From Cristatella mucedo (lineage: Eukaryota > Bryozoa > Phylactolaemata > Cristatellidae): 64,000 bases of DNA. Positions 22,116 through 33,545 of this stretch are shown piece by piece. The stretch spans positions 40,001 to 104,000 of the forward strand of contig WPIO01000184.1 in assembly GCA_009760855.2 (NCBI GenBank), in the 5' to 3' direction. Under the pieces are notes generated by a model. The model ran no database searches, was not told the origin of the DNA, and saw nothing but the letters and a program-made list of their open reading frames with translations. Positions within the stretch are counted from its first letter, which is position 1; each line of letters opens with the position of its first letter. The position numbers and the translations under genes were made by a program.

Positions 22116-22413
22116 ACATAACGCTTACCCGGAACCAACACCAACAGTTTATTGCACAACTCACGGAGCCGAAGGGTCTATGGCTCCCTTTGACTGCTAC
22201 TCCCACTCGACTCTCTGTCTTGCACTGCTGCAGTCCACCATCTTGCCACTAGTGGGTTAATGGCCTGTGTCCACACCACATCACAGGCGGATCTCAGTTG
22301 TGAAACGGCTGACCCTCGTCGTGAACCCACGATCTGGCCACCAGTGGGCTACGGGCCTGTGTCCATGCCACATCACAAGTTCATCAGAGGAGCCGGCATT
22401 CACTCGAACTACA
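22103..22413 (-). repeat. 5' LTR of the Gag-only element
   Basis: 311 bp, TG...CA ended, followed by the TTACC target-site copy. Its inner edge contains the gag start codon (22113-22115). No convincing tRNA primer-binding site is seen just inside it. Confidence 0.78.
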
Positions 22414-22930
22414 TTACCTGGCACCCACTCCCGACTTGCTTCAGAACATCCCCTGACTTGACGACATTTAAAAAGAACTGGCTTGGTCTAGCAGTTAAGG
22501 AGCTCGCCCCGAATAAGGTCTGACTGAGGTCGTGGGCTCGAGCCCGAGGCATATGTGATGTGCTTGAACAGAGATTAAGTTCTCTTGGGGCGTTAAATAA
22601 ATGAATTTTACTTTATTATATATTAAGTACTTTAAAACAGACCTATTTAGGACAGCATTTAGTGTGTCCCCGTGATTCGTCCTTCACCTGCTAGTGCTTG
22701 GTGAAAATGTGTATGCTGCCACTAACCAAATTTGCTTGCTGACCCTGTGCTTGTCACCCTTAACCATGTTATTCATTTTGTTTGTTTAGCAAGCACGATA
22801 TTAGTCACCACTCAATAGCAATTTTCCTTTGCACCAAATGTAAAGCACCTAGAGAGAGATTGAGTGCTCCGATGGAGCTTTATCATATCACAGTATGGTA
22901 TCATATCACAGATATCATGCATTATTTTTT
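22414..22930 (+). mobile_element. L2-type LINE 3' end, split by a SINE
   Basis: 22414-22484 is the C-terminal coding end (CGACTTGCTTCAGAACATCC, then GACATTTAAAAAGAAC). A SINE interrupts it at 22485-22615, and L2 sequence resumes with CCTATTTAGGACAGCATTTA to the hairpin at about 22845-22890. The same nested arrangement is in the duplicate at 44756-45240. Confidence 0.8.
22485..22615 (+). repeat. tRNA-derived SINE nested in L2
   Basis: A box around TGGTCTAGCAGTTAAGG, B box GTGGGCTCGAGCCCG, then the AGAGATTAAGTTCTCTTGGGG tail-hairpin region and an ATGAATTTTACTTTATT end. Confidence 0.8.
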
Positions 22931-23390
22931 GATTATCGTCATTACCCTCGAAAATCAAAAGAAGCTCCAGAGCTGGCAACCCGACTCGTTGCACAATCCG
23001 GCAAGCTGGAAAACGTCACACCATGCCCATTGATTGAGGATCTTCAGTGCCTTCCAGTATAGCAGTGAATGCAGCTCGAGGCACTTCCAAGGATCTCCCT
23101 CCTGCCCAGCTGGTCTGATTAGTGACTTCATTCCGGCCCCAAGTGCTGAGGCGAACTCCTTCACGTCATTACGGGAACGGGCCGCTCTGGTAAGCCGCCT
23201 CCCAGCACAGCCAACGTCGGGTATTCGTTGCCTCACTAGGGCTTGACAGGCGGCTTATTGGAAGAACTTTGAAACTAGGGCAATATGGTGTGTGGACTCT
23301 CGGCATCACTCTCGCACACGAAAGACGGCTGCTTGACTCAATTCTAAGCAAGATAAAAAAATTTCTAGCTGATTTAATATTTTACTTATC
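22931..23390. repeat. Three-copy duplicated block, possibly decayed LINE coding
   Basis: Matches 33560-34010 and 45250-45700. In the copies a plus-strand frame reads ATRLVAQSGKLVTVTPCPLI and CLPVEQRFQLEALPKIS, similar to the AARLV ... LPVEQRIQ region of LINE C-termini, so this may be an old LINE remnant. Frames are broken here. Confidence 0.45.
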
Positions 23391-23394
23391 TCCT

Positions 23395-24400
23395 TGAGAG
23401 GTCCATCCCGGTACAGGTTGATTTGCTAGAAACCACTATAGCAGTGCCCGACGAAAATACAAAAAACCGGCCTTCCTCACTGCCGTGGTCATCATTTGAA
23501 ATTGCGGCAACTTCAAGTATTATGACTACAAGAGAAAAAAAGCGACGTGCTGAGCGAACAGCGACGGGGCAAAGCTTAAACACAAAGCGCTTGTCAACAG
23601 AGCGTGACAATAGCAGGAATATAAAATGCGTTGTTTCTTCAACACCGACCGAAATGGCCTACAGCTGAGAACAGAACTGCAATCGCTTCATCACATTGCC
23701 AGCCGATGCTCTGATGCATGCAGTGCACCACCCAGCACGGTGGCAAGCAGCACGCCAGACATCCCATTCAACCAAATGATGCCGTGATATTGTAAGATTA
23801 AGCCACGCCCGACTGACTGCTGAGAAAAATCGTAGCCATTTTGGCAGATCTTCATCCGGTCCATTTACGTGTACTGACCGAAACCAGCACGTGGGATCTC
23901 CAACATACTGAAGCAACTGTAATAAGACGTGATCGGCTAGCTTGTCAGGCTGGGACAATGGTACAGAGATTGCTGTTTGACTTGAGAGAAGCCGGGGGCT
24001 TTAAACACCCAAGCTTCAGCATGAGCCTGCTTTGTAGGTACGTTATTGTAGCCTGCACGAATTGATGCACACAGTCCCATAAGAAACTAGAAACCACGAG
24101 TTTCCAGCGATGAGACAGAATTTCGGCTGTGAGGTACCCCACGAACTGAATGAGCACTGTTGCATGTAACTAATTATTGAGCCTAAAGCAATATAAGAAC
24201 TCGTGATATATGACCGAGTAAAACCTGTCTCATTAAGCCAGTTTAGCATTACTCTTTCTCTATAGGGAAATTGTTCTAGTAGAGCACTTGCGAATGATCA
24301 CACCAGTGTTCTTGACTAAAGCAGGGTGCATGCTCCACACGCTCATCCAACGCTAGGAGCTTATAGTAACGGCACATTTAAGTGTAGCTGCTTTAAGCTG
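23395..24400. repeat. Duplicated block of unknown nature (pair with 35075-36075)
   Basis: About 1.0 kb with many small differences between copies. A plus-strand frame near 23423-23668 stays similar in the pair (REKKRRAERTATGQSLNTKR) and a minus-strand frame too (SQPDKLADHVLLQLLQ), but neither is recognised and both carry disruptions in one copy. Confidence 0.55.
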
Positions 24401-24406
24401 CATTTC

Positions 24407-27400
24407 CTCCTGACATAGAGCGCTCTAACGTGCGTTCTTGTTCGTTGCAGAATTCTTCCGAAAACCGAAGTTCTTGCGAACATCGTATACGGAAACGATA
24501 CAGCTAAGACCTGTTTAAAGTTATTCTGATTGTTTTTTGACCGTAGCGCGTAAGAAATTACGTGCCTATGGACATCTAAACGCTTTTCGCTTCGGGCTGC
24601 TGGGTCTCCCACGCCGGCGGCTGCATTAGCTACGCCGGCGGCTAGTAACATACTTGTTAGTTATGGTCGTCAGCAGCTGCTATCGCTTCGTCATCGTATA
24701 TCAAATGCATTCCTAGATATTAATGTGGTTGCTAAGATTCATGAACTATGCATTAACAAAAGGAAAGCACCCCGTAGCCGCCGCGGGCCGGAACCGCCAG
24801 CTTAGACGCTGCTCGTTTGGTATTCCTAGCATTGTCTCGAACCGCTTAGCACGCTCCCCCGCATGCGTCACTGTAAATCTCTCAAACTTAGTGGTCATCA
24901 GGCCTGTTGTAACCCAATCGGCCAGACTTAACGCTTGCCTTTGGAATCCTCGCTCAATGTGCAATAAACCTCTAGTAATAAACGACCTTATTTCTGAAAA
25001 TGGTATCGACCTGCTCGCCCTAACTGAAACTTGGCTGAAATCGATAAACTGCCCGACAATTAAAGACGCTACTCCATCTGGTTTCACGTTCTTTCACACC
25101 CCTAGATCAATCAAAACTGGAGGTGGAGTTGCTACGATCGTGCGCTCGAAATTCAACTTCAAGCCATTTGCGGTACCCTCGAAGCAGTCTTTTGAATCAA
25201 TTGTCCTGGTCTCACCCGAAAACAAGCTACCGATAGTGGCAGTAGTCTATCGCCCACCAGGTACCAAATCCTCCTTTATCTCAGATTTCTCCGATCTCAT
25301 TTCGATTCTGTGTGCAAGAAATCGATCCTTCCTCGTTATGGGTGATTTCAACGTTCACTTTGATAACTTATCTGACGCTTTCAGCACCGAATTTCGTACA
25401 TTGACAGACTCATTATCTCTTGTGGCTCATGTGCATGGCCCTACCCACATCAAGGGTCACACACTCGACCACCAAATTTTCTCATATGACTGCACTTTGT
25501 CATCACCAGTTATCACCAAATCCTGCTTATCTGACCACATGCAGATCTCATTCAATCTACAGTGTGTGCCCACATTCTCCTCTAAAATAACCTGTGAATC
25601 GCGAAACCTCAAGACCCTTGACATCGATGCTGTCCGTGCGAGCATATCTGCTTCACCTTTGCTGCTCAGTCCTCCCTCCGATCTGTCATCACTGGTAGAT
25701 TGCTACAACACGACACTAGCTGACACGCTCGACGAGTTTGCACCTTTGACAAAGCGCACTGTGCGCCCCCGCCCAGACGGCCTATGGTTTACCACAGACA
25801 TTAAACTAGCCAAGTCTACTAAACGAAAGCTTGAAAAGGCATACAAAAGATCCGGACTAACTGTCCATCGACAGGCATATGAAGACTACTGTAGGTCGTA
25901 CCAATCGATCCTAGCAAAGGCTAAGTCTAGCTTCTATAGAAACATTGTTGAATCACAGATGCACAATCCAAAAATGCTGATGTCGACAATAAACCATCTC
26001 CTCAACCGTTCCCAGGTTAGCTCCTTACCTGATGATCCTTGTGATGATCTAGCCGATCGCTTCTCTCGATTCTTTGTGCAGAAGATAGACAAAATCAGGG
26101 AATCCATCCCTGCGACGACAACCTTCCCACTAGAATGCTGTTCCTCGGTTCCTGGCTGCGCCTCAATGTCTGCATTTAAACAGGTCACCAGTGACATAGT
26201 CCTAAAGCTCGTATCTCAATCAAAGAAGACAACAAGTCCACTGGACCCTATTCCCACTGTCCTGCTCCTACGTTGCATTGATCTGCTGCTGCCATGCATA
26301 ACCAACATCATTAATATGTCATTAGCCTCAGGTCAGGTCCCAGCACCTTTCAAAAAAGCTGTAGTCAGGCCACTTCTCAAGAAAGCTACACTAGACCAAG
26401 AGAACTTAAGCAACTACCGCCCAGTCTCCCTTCTACCATTCCTATCAAAGACACTGGAACGGGTCGCGGCAGACCAGCTGAACTCGTATATCGAAACCTC
26501 ACACCTTGCTAGTAAGTTCCAGTCTGGCTTTAGAGCTAATCACTCCACAGAGTCAGCATTGCTTCGGGTATACAACGACCTACTTAGGAATGCAGACATG
26601 GGTAGAGTGTCTCTTCTTGTTTTGCTCGATCTTTCGGCAGCTTTTGATACCATCGATCACAAAGTACTTCTAGAGCGCCTCTCATCTCGCCTGGGCATCA
26701 CTGGCACTGCTCTGCAGTGGTTCAGGTCCTATCTCAGTGGGAGACTCCAGAGTGTTGATGTGAATGGACAAAGATCATCTGAAGTACCTCTAAAATATGG
26801 AGTACCTCAGGGCTCTGTGCTAGGTCCGGTCCTTTTTTTTGTCTTTACTCTCCCTCTGGCTGATGTGATTGCCAAGCACAATCTAGGCTTTCACTTCTAT
26901 GCGGATGACACTCAGTTTGTACCTTTGCTTTGATCCCTCCCAGCCTTCGAGCACCTCAAATTCTCTCAACTCACTTGCTGCATGCATTGATGACATCCGA
27001 TCATGGATGGCAGCAAATTTTCTAAAACTAAACGATGATAAAACTAACTTACTAGTTATGGGCAAACCTAGTGTTATTCAGAAATTGGAAAGGCTGACTT
27101 TCAAAATTGGCTCTGCCAGCATATCTCCAGTTGCATCAGCTCGAAATCTAGGTGTCATATTCCAAAGCGACCTCTCGTTAGACGACCACATCAGCTCCAC
27201 AGTCAAATCAGCCTATTTTCAGCTTCATAACATTGCTAAAATTAGGGCTTGTTTAGATAAGGATACCACGTCCAAGTTGGTCCATGCATTCGTGACATCT
27301 CGTCTCGACTTCTGCAACTCACTGCTTACTGGCCTACCAGCATGTGCGATCAGGCGATTGCAGCTGGTGCAAAACTCTGCAGCTAGGCTTGTCTGCCGTG

Positions 27401-28000
27401 AGCGTCGCAGTTGCCACATTACTCCACTTCTCGCCGACCTGCACTGGTTACCAGTCAAGCAACGGATTGACTTCAAGGTTTTGTCGCTCACTTTTAGGTC
27501 TCTTCATTCTATGGCTCCAGCCTATCTTTCAGAGATACTACCCCATCAGGCAAAGCATCGTACCACTCGCTTTTCGGAATCCAACAGTCTAGAAATACCT
27601 CGTACAAACCTTAAATCCTTTGGAGACCGTGCATTTAGCTCGTATGCTCCCACAGCCTGGAACTCCCTCCCGACCTGCATCAGAACATCCCCTGACCTGA
27701 CCACATTTAAAAGAAACTTAAAAACATACCTATTTAGGACAGCATTTAGTGGGTCCTTGTGATTCGTCCTCGATGTGCTTATGCGTGCTGACACTGTTCA
27801 TGCTGCCACTAACCACATTTGCATGCTGACCCAGTGCATGTAACCCCTAACCATGTTATTCATTTTGTTTGTTTTTCAAGCATGATTTTACTTACTATTC
27901 TATTGCGTATCACTTTGCAGCAAATGTAAAGCGCCTAGAAAGAGATTAAGTTCTCTGAGGGCGCTTTATCAAGTGCAATATTATTATTATTATTATTATT
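24407..28000 (+). mobile_element. Near-full-length L2-type LINE
   Basis: A 3.6 kb element between target-site copies ATTTC (24402-24406 and 27998-28002). The related locus F has the unoccupied site at about 36080 (GCTGCACTTC joined to TAAATATGAG), which defines both ends. It has a ~315-bp 5' UTR, one long EN-RT reading frame, a 3' UTR, the hairpin GCGCCTAGAAAGAGATTAAG ... GGGCGCTTTATC and an (ATT)n tail, typical of L2-clade retrotransposons. It is the reference for the many truncated copies in this window. Confidence 0.92.
24723..27762 (+). pseudogene. L2-type LINE ORF: endonuclease and reverse transcriptase, one frameshift
   Basis: Frame 24723-26933 (736 codons) continues at 26899-27762 after an extra T near 26917 (CAGTTTGTACC; relatives have CAGTTG). 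Residues ~70-300 are an APE-type endonuclease: LNACLWNPRSM, LLALTETWL, VVYRPPG, VMGDFNVH, LSDHMQI. Residues ~500-730 are the RT: YRPVSLLPFLSKTLERV, VLLDLSAAFDTIDH, GVPQGSVLGPVLF, and the catalytic FYADDTQ right at the frameshift. The second part has [34 protein letters not shown] and the C-terminal AYLSEILPHQ region. The enzyme nicks DNA and copies its own RNA at the nick. The proteins are otherwise uninterrupted, so loss of function is recent. Confidence 0.93.
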
Positions 28001-28007
28001 TCAAAAT

Positions 28008-28393
28008 ATGAGATCGCTTCCGCCTAAAATGAAGTGATAACCTTTACATAGCGAAAGAAAAGTCTGCTTCTAGCTGCTTTGTGGATCAGCTTCCCACCTT
28101 ACTGTTCGCTTCAAGCACAGGCTGACTAGCCAGCCGTGCTTGCCATGTATCCGGCCACGGCAGCTGTCGGCTGCTGCGAACAATGACGGCCACTAGGCGT
28201 TTGGCGTATTGGTAGACGACTTGAAAAGAAACTCAGTGGCTCACTAAAATATCCGGGAGAGAAACAAGTTGGAAATTTCTTTAAATAAAAGAGCCTCAGC
28301 AGCAAACACAGCATCTCTCCAACTCTCTCGATGGGTAGCAAAAACACAACGACAGTTATTAAACTTTTCGAATGGCTAGTGATCGCTGTTAAA
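28008..28393 (+). promoter_or_regulatory. Predicted IL-17-like promoter and 5' UTR, locus E
   Basis: Shares the ~350-bp upstream block of loci A, B and F (CCGCCTAAAATGAAG, GCTGTCGGCTGCTGCGAA, then a TATA-like TTTAAATAAAAG at about 28280-28291). The downstream start-site block AGCAAACACAGCATCTCTCC runs straight into the signal exon with no LINE between, so this is the ancestral layout. The CCAAT motif seen in A and F reads CCACTAGGC here. Confidence 0.5.
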
Positions 28394-28535
28394 ATGAAAA
28401 AAAGCCTCGTCTGTGCTTGTTGTCTCCAGTTACACGAACCTGCCGCTGGTAACGCCAATCGCCCTCGGCTCACCGACACCAAAGCAGCTGCAAAACCTCC
28501 CAACCTGCAGTATCAAAGGCATCAAAAGATAAAGC
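28394..28535 (+). pseudogene. IL-17-like exon 1a remnant, locus E
   Basis: ATG at 28394 begins a sequence aligned to exon 1a of the other loci, but an extra A in the start region shifts the frame (MKKSLVCACC instead of MKKASSVL). The splice donor position reads AAAAGATAAAG, with GT lost. An L2 fragment replaces what would follow, and no exon 1b or 2 is found here. Confidence 0.55.
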
Positions 28536-28659
28536 TAAGATTTTGTAAAATTGATAAATAAATAAAATAACTTTCAGGCAATTAAAAAGATATAATAACA
28601 AAAAATAAACCTATTAAAAATAAAGAAAGATTCTAAAAACGAGCCTACTGCAAAGGATT

Positions 28660-29760
28660 GCCAAGCACAAACAAGGCGTTCGCTTCTATGCCGATGAAAC
28701 TCAGTTGCACCTTTGCTTTGATCCCTCCCAGCTCTCCTGCATGTCGAATTCTCTAACCTTTATCTCTGCATGCAATGATGGCATCCGCACATGAGTAACA
28801 AACAATTGTCTTGAATTGAATATTAATAAATCAAGCTTAATAGTGATAGACAAACCAAGTGTGATTCAGAAATCGGAAAGGCACATGCTCAAAATCCGCT
28901 CCGCCAGAAAATCTCCAGTTGAATCTGCACGAAATCTACGTTTCCTGTTTCAAAGTTACCTTTCGTTAGATGACCATCAGTATCACAATAAAGTCTTTGT
29001 ACTTTCAACTAGACACATTTTCTAAAATTTGGGCTTGTTTAGATAAGGATAGCACTCAGAATTTGATCCATGCATTCGTGACATCCCGTCTTGACTTCTG
29101 CAACTCAGTACCCACAGGGCCTAGAGGCATGTGCAATCAGGCGATTACAGCCGGTGCAAAACTCTGCAGCTAGGCTTGGCTGTCGTGAACGTTGTAGTCA
29201 CCACATCACAACACTTCTCGCTGACCTTCACTGTCTACAAGTCAAGCAAGCGATCGCCTTCAAGGTTGTATTACTCACCTTTAGGTCACTTCATCCTTTG
29301 GCGAAAGCCTACCTATTAAATCTATTAACCCCTCCAAACTAAGCTTCGTACTACCGACTTTTCCCAGAGTAACCTGCTACATATATCTCTTTTACATCTA
29401 AAATCCTTTGTAGACCGTGCCTTTAGCTCGTAAGCTCCCAAAGCCCGGAACTTACTTCTGACTTGTGTCACGACATCTCCTGACTTGTCCGTATTTAAAA
29501 TGAACTAACAACGCATATATTTAGCAAAGCAATGTGTGTGTCCCTGTGATTGGTCCTATAGGAACCTGTGCATGTTGATACTGTGCATGCTGCCACTAAC
29601 CAAGCTTGCATGCTGACCATGTGCATGTTACCCTTAAAAATGTCCTCTTGTTGTTTATTGGGCATGCTATCTTTAACCATTCGATCGTTTTTCTAGTGCA
29701 GCAAATGTAAAGTGCCGATAAAGAGATCGGTTGATATAATCGTGCTATTACTTATTATTA
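28660..29760 (+). mobile_element. L2-type LINE, 5'-truncated and decayed
   Basis: Starts just before the RT catalytic box (GCTTCTATGCCGATGAAACT) and proceeds through LNINKSSLIV-like, [11 protein letters not shown] and AARLGCRERCSHH stretches to a 3' UTR ending near 29735. Several stops and frameshifts are present. The first ~350 bp are duplicated at 36735-37090. Confidence 0.82.
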
Positions 29761-30088
29761 TCATACGTATTATTACTATTATCATCATGAGGACGACTAA
29801 ATTCTGCTCTTGCTTGAGCCCCAACCTTCTGATTTAGTAGTTTTTCCGTGGAAACTTGCTGTGACCAAGTGAGAATCATCACCTAAGGCGGCTATGGCTG
29901 GTTGTAACGCCAGATATTCGGTAGATAATAGGAACAATGATACGATAATAATGATAATACGAATGATAGTAGTGACTGTACATTATCTTTGCACCCCGCG
30001 GAACTGAATCTTTTATAACTTACTTAACATGAGCCGTGAATACGTGGCGTTTCAATTTCTTAGAGAGATGTAACTCACGCTACAAAAC
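29761..30088. other. Gap with A/T-rich simple repeats
   Basis: TTATTA/ATCATC-type imperfect repeats lie near 29740-29790 and 29935-29970. No gene is seen. Confidence 0.4.
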
Positions 30089-30720
30089 TGAAAAAAACTA
30101 GGCTGCTGCACGTGACATCTAATACGGCTGCAAGGGCTACTCCCCAAGTCCCAGAGGTTCTAAAACGTGTCTCTATTGTTAAAAGAGCTTGGATGGCTTC
30201 CGGTTGATTAACTGATATAGAGCACAGATCTTACGCTGACCCACAAGGTCAGCCACTGCTTCGGCCCTCCATACCAAGCTGACCTGATGCACTAGTTTCT
30301 GCCTCTTCGTGCCCTCACGTCCTTTATGGATAACAATTTAGCCGTTCCATTCCTTTGCTTAAAGACCGTTGGCACTGGAAGCTTTAGCTCTGCAGGTCCC
30401 AGACAGAAGAACTCGCTTCTACAATTCTTACGCAACGGCAACTACTGTCCTACTGCTGACAATGGCTGATCTTTTTTAGCGGTCCTGAGCTGCACCTTCC
30501 ATGCTACTCACTGCCTGAACTGCTCTTCTCCTGACTCGGCTATTGTTCCCACTTTCTCTTTGTTGCGTGAGGCGAAGTTTGTTGGCTACCGAATGCGTGC
30601 TGAAAGCCGCTGAGGCTGTGAGTGCGATAGTCAAAACTCTCCTGCGTAACACTCGCTTAGTCTTTATGGCTTTGTGGAGTTATAGATTGTGGAGATACAT
30701 TGCATTACAAACAGTAGCAG
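30089..30720 (+). mobile_element. LINE family 2, 5'-truncated
   Basis: Plus strand, from CACGTGACATCTAATACGGC through the LLKELGWLP, CVDN and KTVG motifs with frameshifts to the 3' end (TGTGGAGTTATAGATTGTGG). The last 240 bp nearly match 4019-4260. Confidence 0.8.
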
Positions 30721-31199
30721 AAGCCCTCGCTTTATTTCCTTAAAAAGGACCCAGCAAAGGGTTTAAGTTTGTGATTAAACAAGGCTCTTCGAAGTGAGTA
30801 CGTATGCGGAAGCAGACAGAACATCGCAGCTGGTTCGCAGGAACGTGTAGTCTCGCTAGCGCCTGCAGCGCTCACCCAAACAGAGCTGTCGTCTCTCAGG
30901 TAGGCATTGCCTGTCACGTCGCTCCCTCCGAGCCACAGCTCATCCCAGAAGCTCATCCCAGCAGCTGTCAATATTTACTTTAAGCAACACGTTCTAAGAT
31001 GCATTTTTCAGTTAAGTGAGAATAATTAAAACTTAAATAGTAGATTATGAAACCATAATCTTTAAACCAAAAATCTCAAATGAAATTTGAAATCCGATTA
31101 CAAACAAAAATCGTACAACCAACAATATCTTACCCGTGATATTACCCCGAAATCTTAAACACTAAGCTAAAAAATTATAATATTATTAGTAATAATAGT

Positions 31200-31800
31200 G
31201 CACTCAAAATAGTTCCTTCAGAGAACACCATCTGCTTTTTGGACATTTTATATTTGCTGAAAAAGAAGAACTATCAAGTGGTTAGTGATAGCATACTCAA
31301 TTAACAACAATAAAAACATGGTTGGTTGGGGGTGCCGTGCACAGGGTCAGCTTGCATGTGCACATACAGGACGAATTACAAACCACTTAATGCTGTGATA
31401 CACACATGCTTTTATAGTTTCTTTTTGAATGTGAACAACTAAGAAGATACTGTTGCGCAATTCCGGAGTGAGTTGCAGGCTTTTAGGAGCATACGAACTG
31501 AAGGAACGGTCTCAAAAGGATTTGAGATTTGTACGAGGTGTGGGTAAATAGTCGGATTCTGAAAAACGATGCTTAACTAGCGGGAAGTGTGTCTGACAGG
31601 TATTCTGGAGGCAAAGAATGAAGGGATCTGAAAGTGAGTGACGAAACCTTGAATTCGATGCGTTGCTTGACTGGGAACCAGTGCAGGTCGGTGAGAAGTG
31701 CTGTGATGTGGTATCTACGACGCTCACGACAGGCAAGCCTAAATGCAAATTTTGCACCAGCTGTAAGCGATTGAGTGTACAGGCCGGTAGGCCAGCTAGT
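31200..31800 (-). mobile_element. L2-type LINE 3' end
   Basis: Minus strand: hairpin (AGTGCACTCAAAATAGTTCC), 3' UTR and C-terminal coding (frame 31512-31757 with frameshifts) up to TGCACCAGCTGTAAGCGATT at about 31755-31775. Confidence 0.78.
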
Positions 31801-32669
31801 AGTGAGTGAAAGAAGTCAAGAATGGATGTGAAAAATAAATGGGCTAATTTAGATGTTGTTCTCGTCTAAATAAGCACGAATTCTAGAAAATTTTACTGTA
31901 GAGCTCACTCCAGACACGCGCATTAGGATATATCACTCCACATCACGATATCTCTTGACTGACGAAATTCAAACGGAAGCACACAATTCACCTGTTCTTC
32001 ATAGTATTAGCTGGCTCCTGGTGAATTATTCCCTGTCTACTTATAATGTGCTGGCGTTATGCATGTTAATATTGGCGATATTAGCATGCTTTTTTCAGCA
32101 TTTGAAGAGTGTATATTAGGAGATTTAGTCACCTGAGGGTGCCATTTAATTGTCTGATTAAAATTATTTTTATTTTGTATTAGCAAGCCTTTTATTTGGA
32201 AAAAAGACCGGCACAGCTCACATTGACCGTGCTGCCAGGTCACGTGCCATACTTTATCCGCTTCCGCAGTCCACCTGTTCATTTTCCTTTACAGCGTAGC
32301 GCGTGAGGGACGCCTGTCGGCAGCCATCGCTGGCTCGTTCTCAAATGCGCGCGGCCGCTCGCACAGCTCAACTTGCGAGAATTTATGGAACCACGACGCC
32401 TGGAAGCCAAGCCGTAAAGCGAGTTGGGAGAACCTCTCTTCATGACCTCGGGACCAAGGTCGTGAAAAGCAACCGCCTTACTCACTGTGCCACTGTGGCT
32501 CACCAGTGACGCTCAGACGAGATGAGAGGCGCTCAAGGACTCGGTGATCGATTGTGTAGAAATCTGCCAAAACATCAAGTTAGACAAGCGGCGATACTCA
32601 ACCTGAGTCAGCATTCCTAGGTAAGTCGTAATATACTCGATTTAATGCTGACTCTGTGGGGTGGTTAGC

Positions 32670-32935
32670 CAGCTTGAAACTTACTACCAAGGCTTGAAAT
32701 TTCAATATATGAGTTCAGCTGGTCTGCCATGACTCGTTCTACTGTCTTTGATAGGAACGGTAGAGGGAAGACTGGGCGGAAGTCGCTCAAGTTATCTTGG
32801 TGTAGTGTTGATTTCTTGAGTGGTGGCCTGACTAAAGCCTTTTTGAAAGGTGCTGGGACATGACCTGAGGTAAATGAAATATTTATTATGAGCTCTTGAA
32901 AGTGTTCTTTTAACGCGAGCCTGAGCAGAGGCTGG
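32670..32935 (-). mobile_element. L2-type LINE reverse-transcriptase fragment
   Basis: Duplicate of 8395-8660, encoding FKKALVRPPLKK and RPVFPLPFL on the minus strand. Several base differences separate the two copies. Confidence 0.72.
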
Positions 32936-33284
32936 TGACCATGCTGAACAGCCTGCTATGAGCACAGTGTACTTCGCGGAAACTCATGCAGTACTAGGCT
33001 TGAACGACATCATTTTCTCTGCAATGATTCAAATGTCATTTTATAAAGTGGCAGAAAAACTTAAACGGTATTTTATTTAATTAAGCAGTCGATCGTGTTT
33101 CCTTTGCCGCCAACGTGAAGCACCTAGAAAGAGATTGAGTTCTCTGAGAGAGCTTTATCAAGTGTGCTATAATTATAATTATAGTTATCTATATACCTTC
33201 AATTTATATTACATAATTACATAGTTAACATATAAAAATCATACAATACATAAATCACATTTATTCCCCCTAAATATATTAAGA

Positions 33285-33545
33285 ACCTAAAAACACACCT
33301 ATTTAGGACAGCATTTAGTGGGTCGCTGTGATTCGTCCTTCACTTGCTTATGCGTGGCGACAATGTGCATGCTGCCACTAACCACATTTGCTTGCTGACC
33401 CTATGCTTTAACCCCTAACGATGTTTTTCATTTTGTTTGTTTACCAAGCATGATATTACTCACCATTCAATTGTATTTTCCTTTTCACCCAATGTAAAGC
33501 ACGTAGAGAGAGAGATTGAGTGCTCTGAGGGCGCTTCATCAAGTG
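33285..33545 (+). mobile_element. L2-type LINE 3' end
   Basis: From CCTAAAAACACACCTATTTA through CATGCTGCCACTAACCACAT to the hairpin and GCGCTTCATCAAGTGCATTC. It is closely similar to 44960-45240. Confidence 0.83.

Larger units (their letters stand above)
20157..22413 (-). mobile_element. Gag-only LTR retrotransposon (non-autonomous)
   Basis: Direct repeats 20157-20472 and 22103-22413 begin TG and end CA and are similar throughout. A 5-bp target-site duplication TTACC flanks the whole element (20152-20156 and 22414-22418), which is typical of Ty3/gypsy and retrovirus-like integration. The internal 1.63 kb encodes a Gag-like protein on the minus strand, so the 5' LTR is on the right. A short purine run, AGGGGGC on the minus strand, abuts the 3' LTR at 20473-20480. 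No protease, RT, RNase H or integrase is seen. The layout resembles terminal-repeat retrotransposons with only a gag gene. A deleted duplicate is at 43140-44755. Confidence 0.8.
30955..33275. repeat. Segmental duplication block (pair with 7135-9030)
   Basis: The copy keeps the L2 body (31200-31800) missing from the other. From 31800 on, identity is high for about 900 bp; between 32680 and 32830 more differences appear. Contains an L2 RT fragment on the minus strand at about 32670-32935 and an L2 tail at 33110-33175. Confidence 0.85.

Noticed and set aside
24746-25087. 113-codon minus-strand frame
   Set aside because: It is the antisense shadow of the L2 endonuclease frame.
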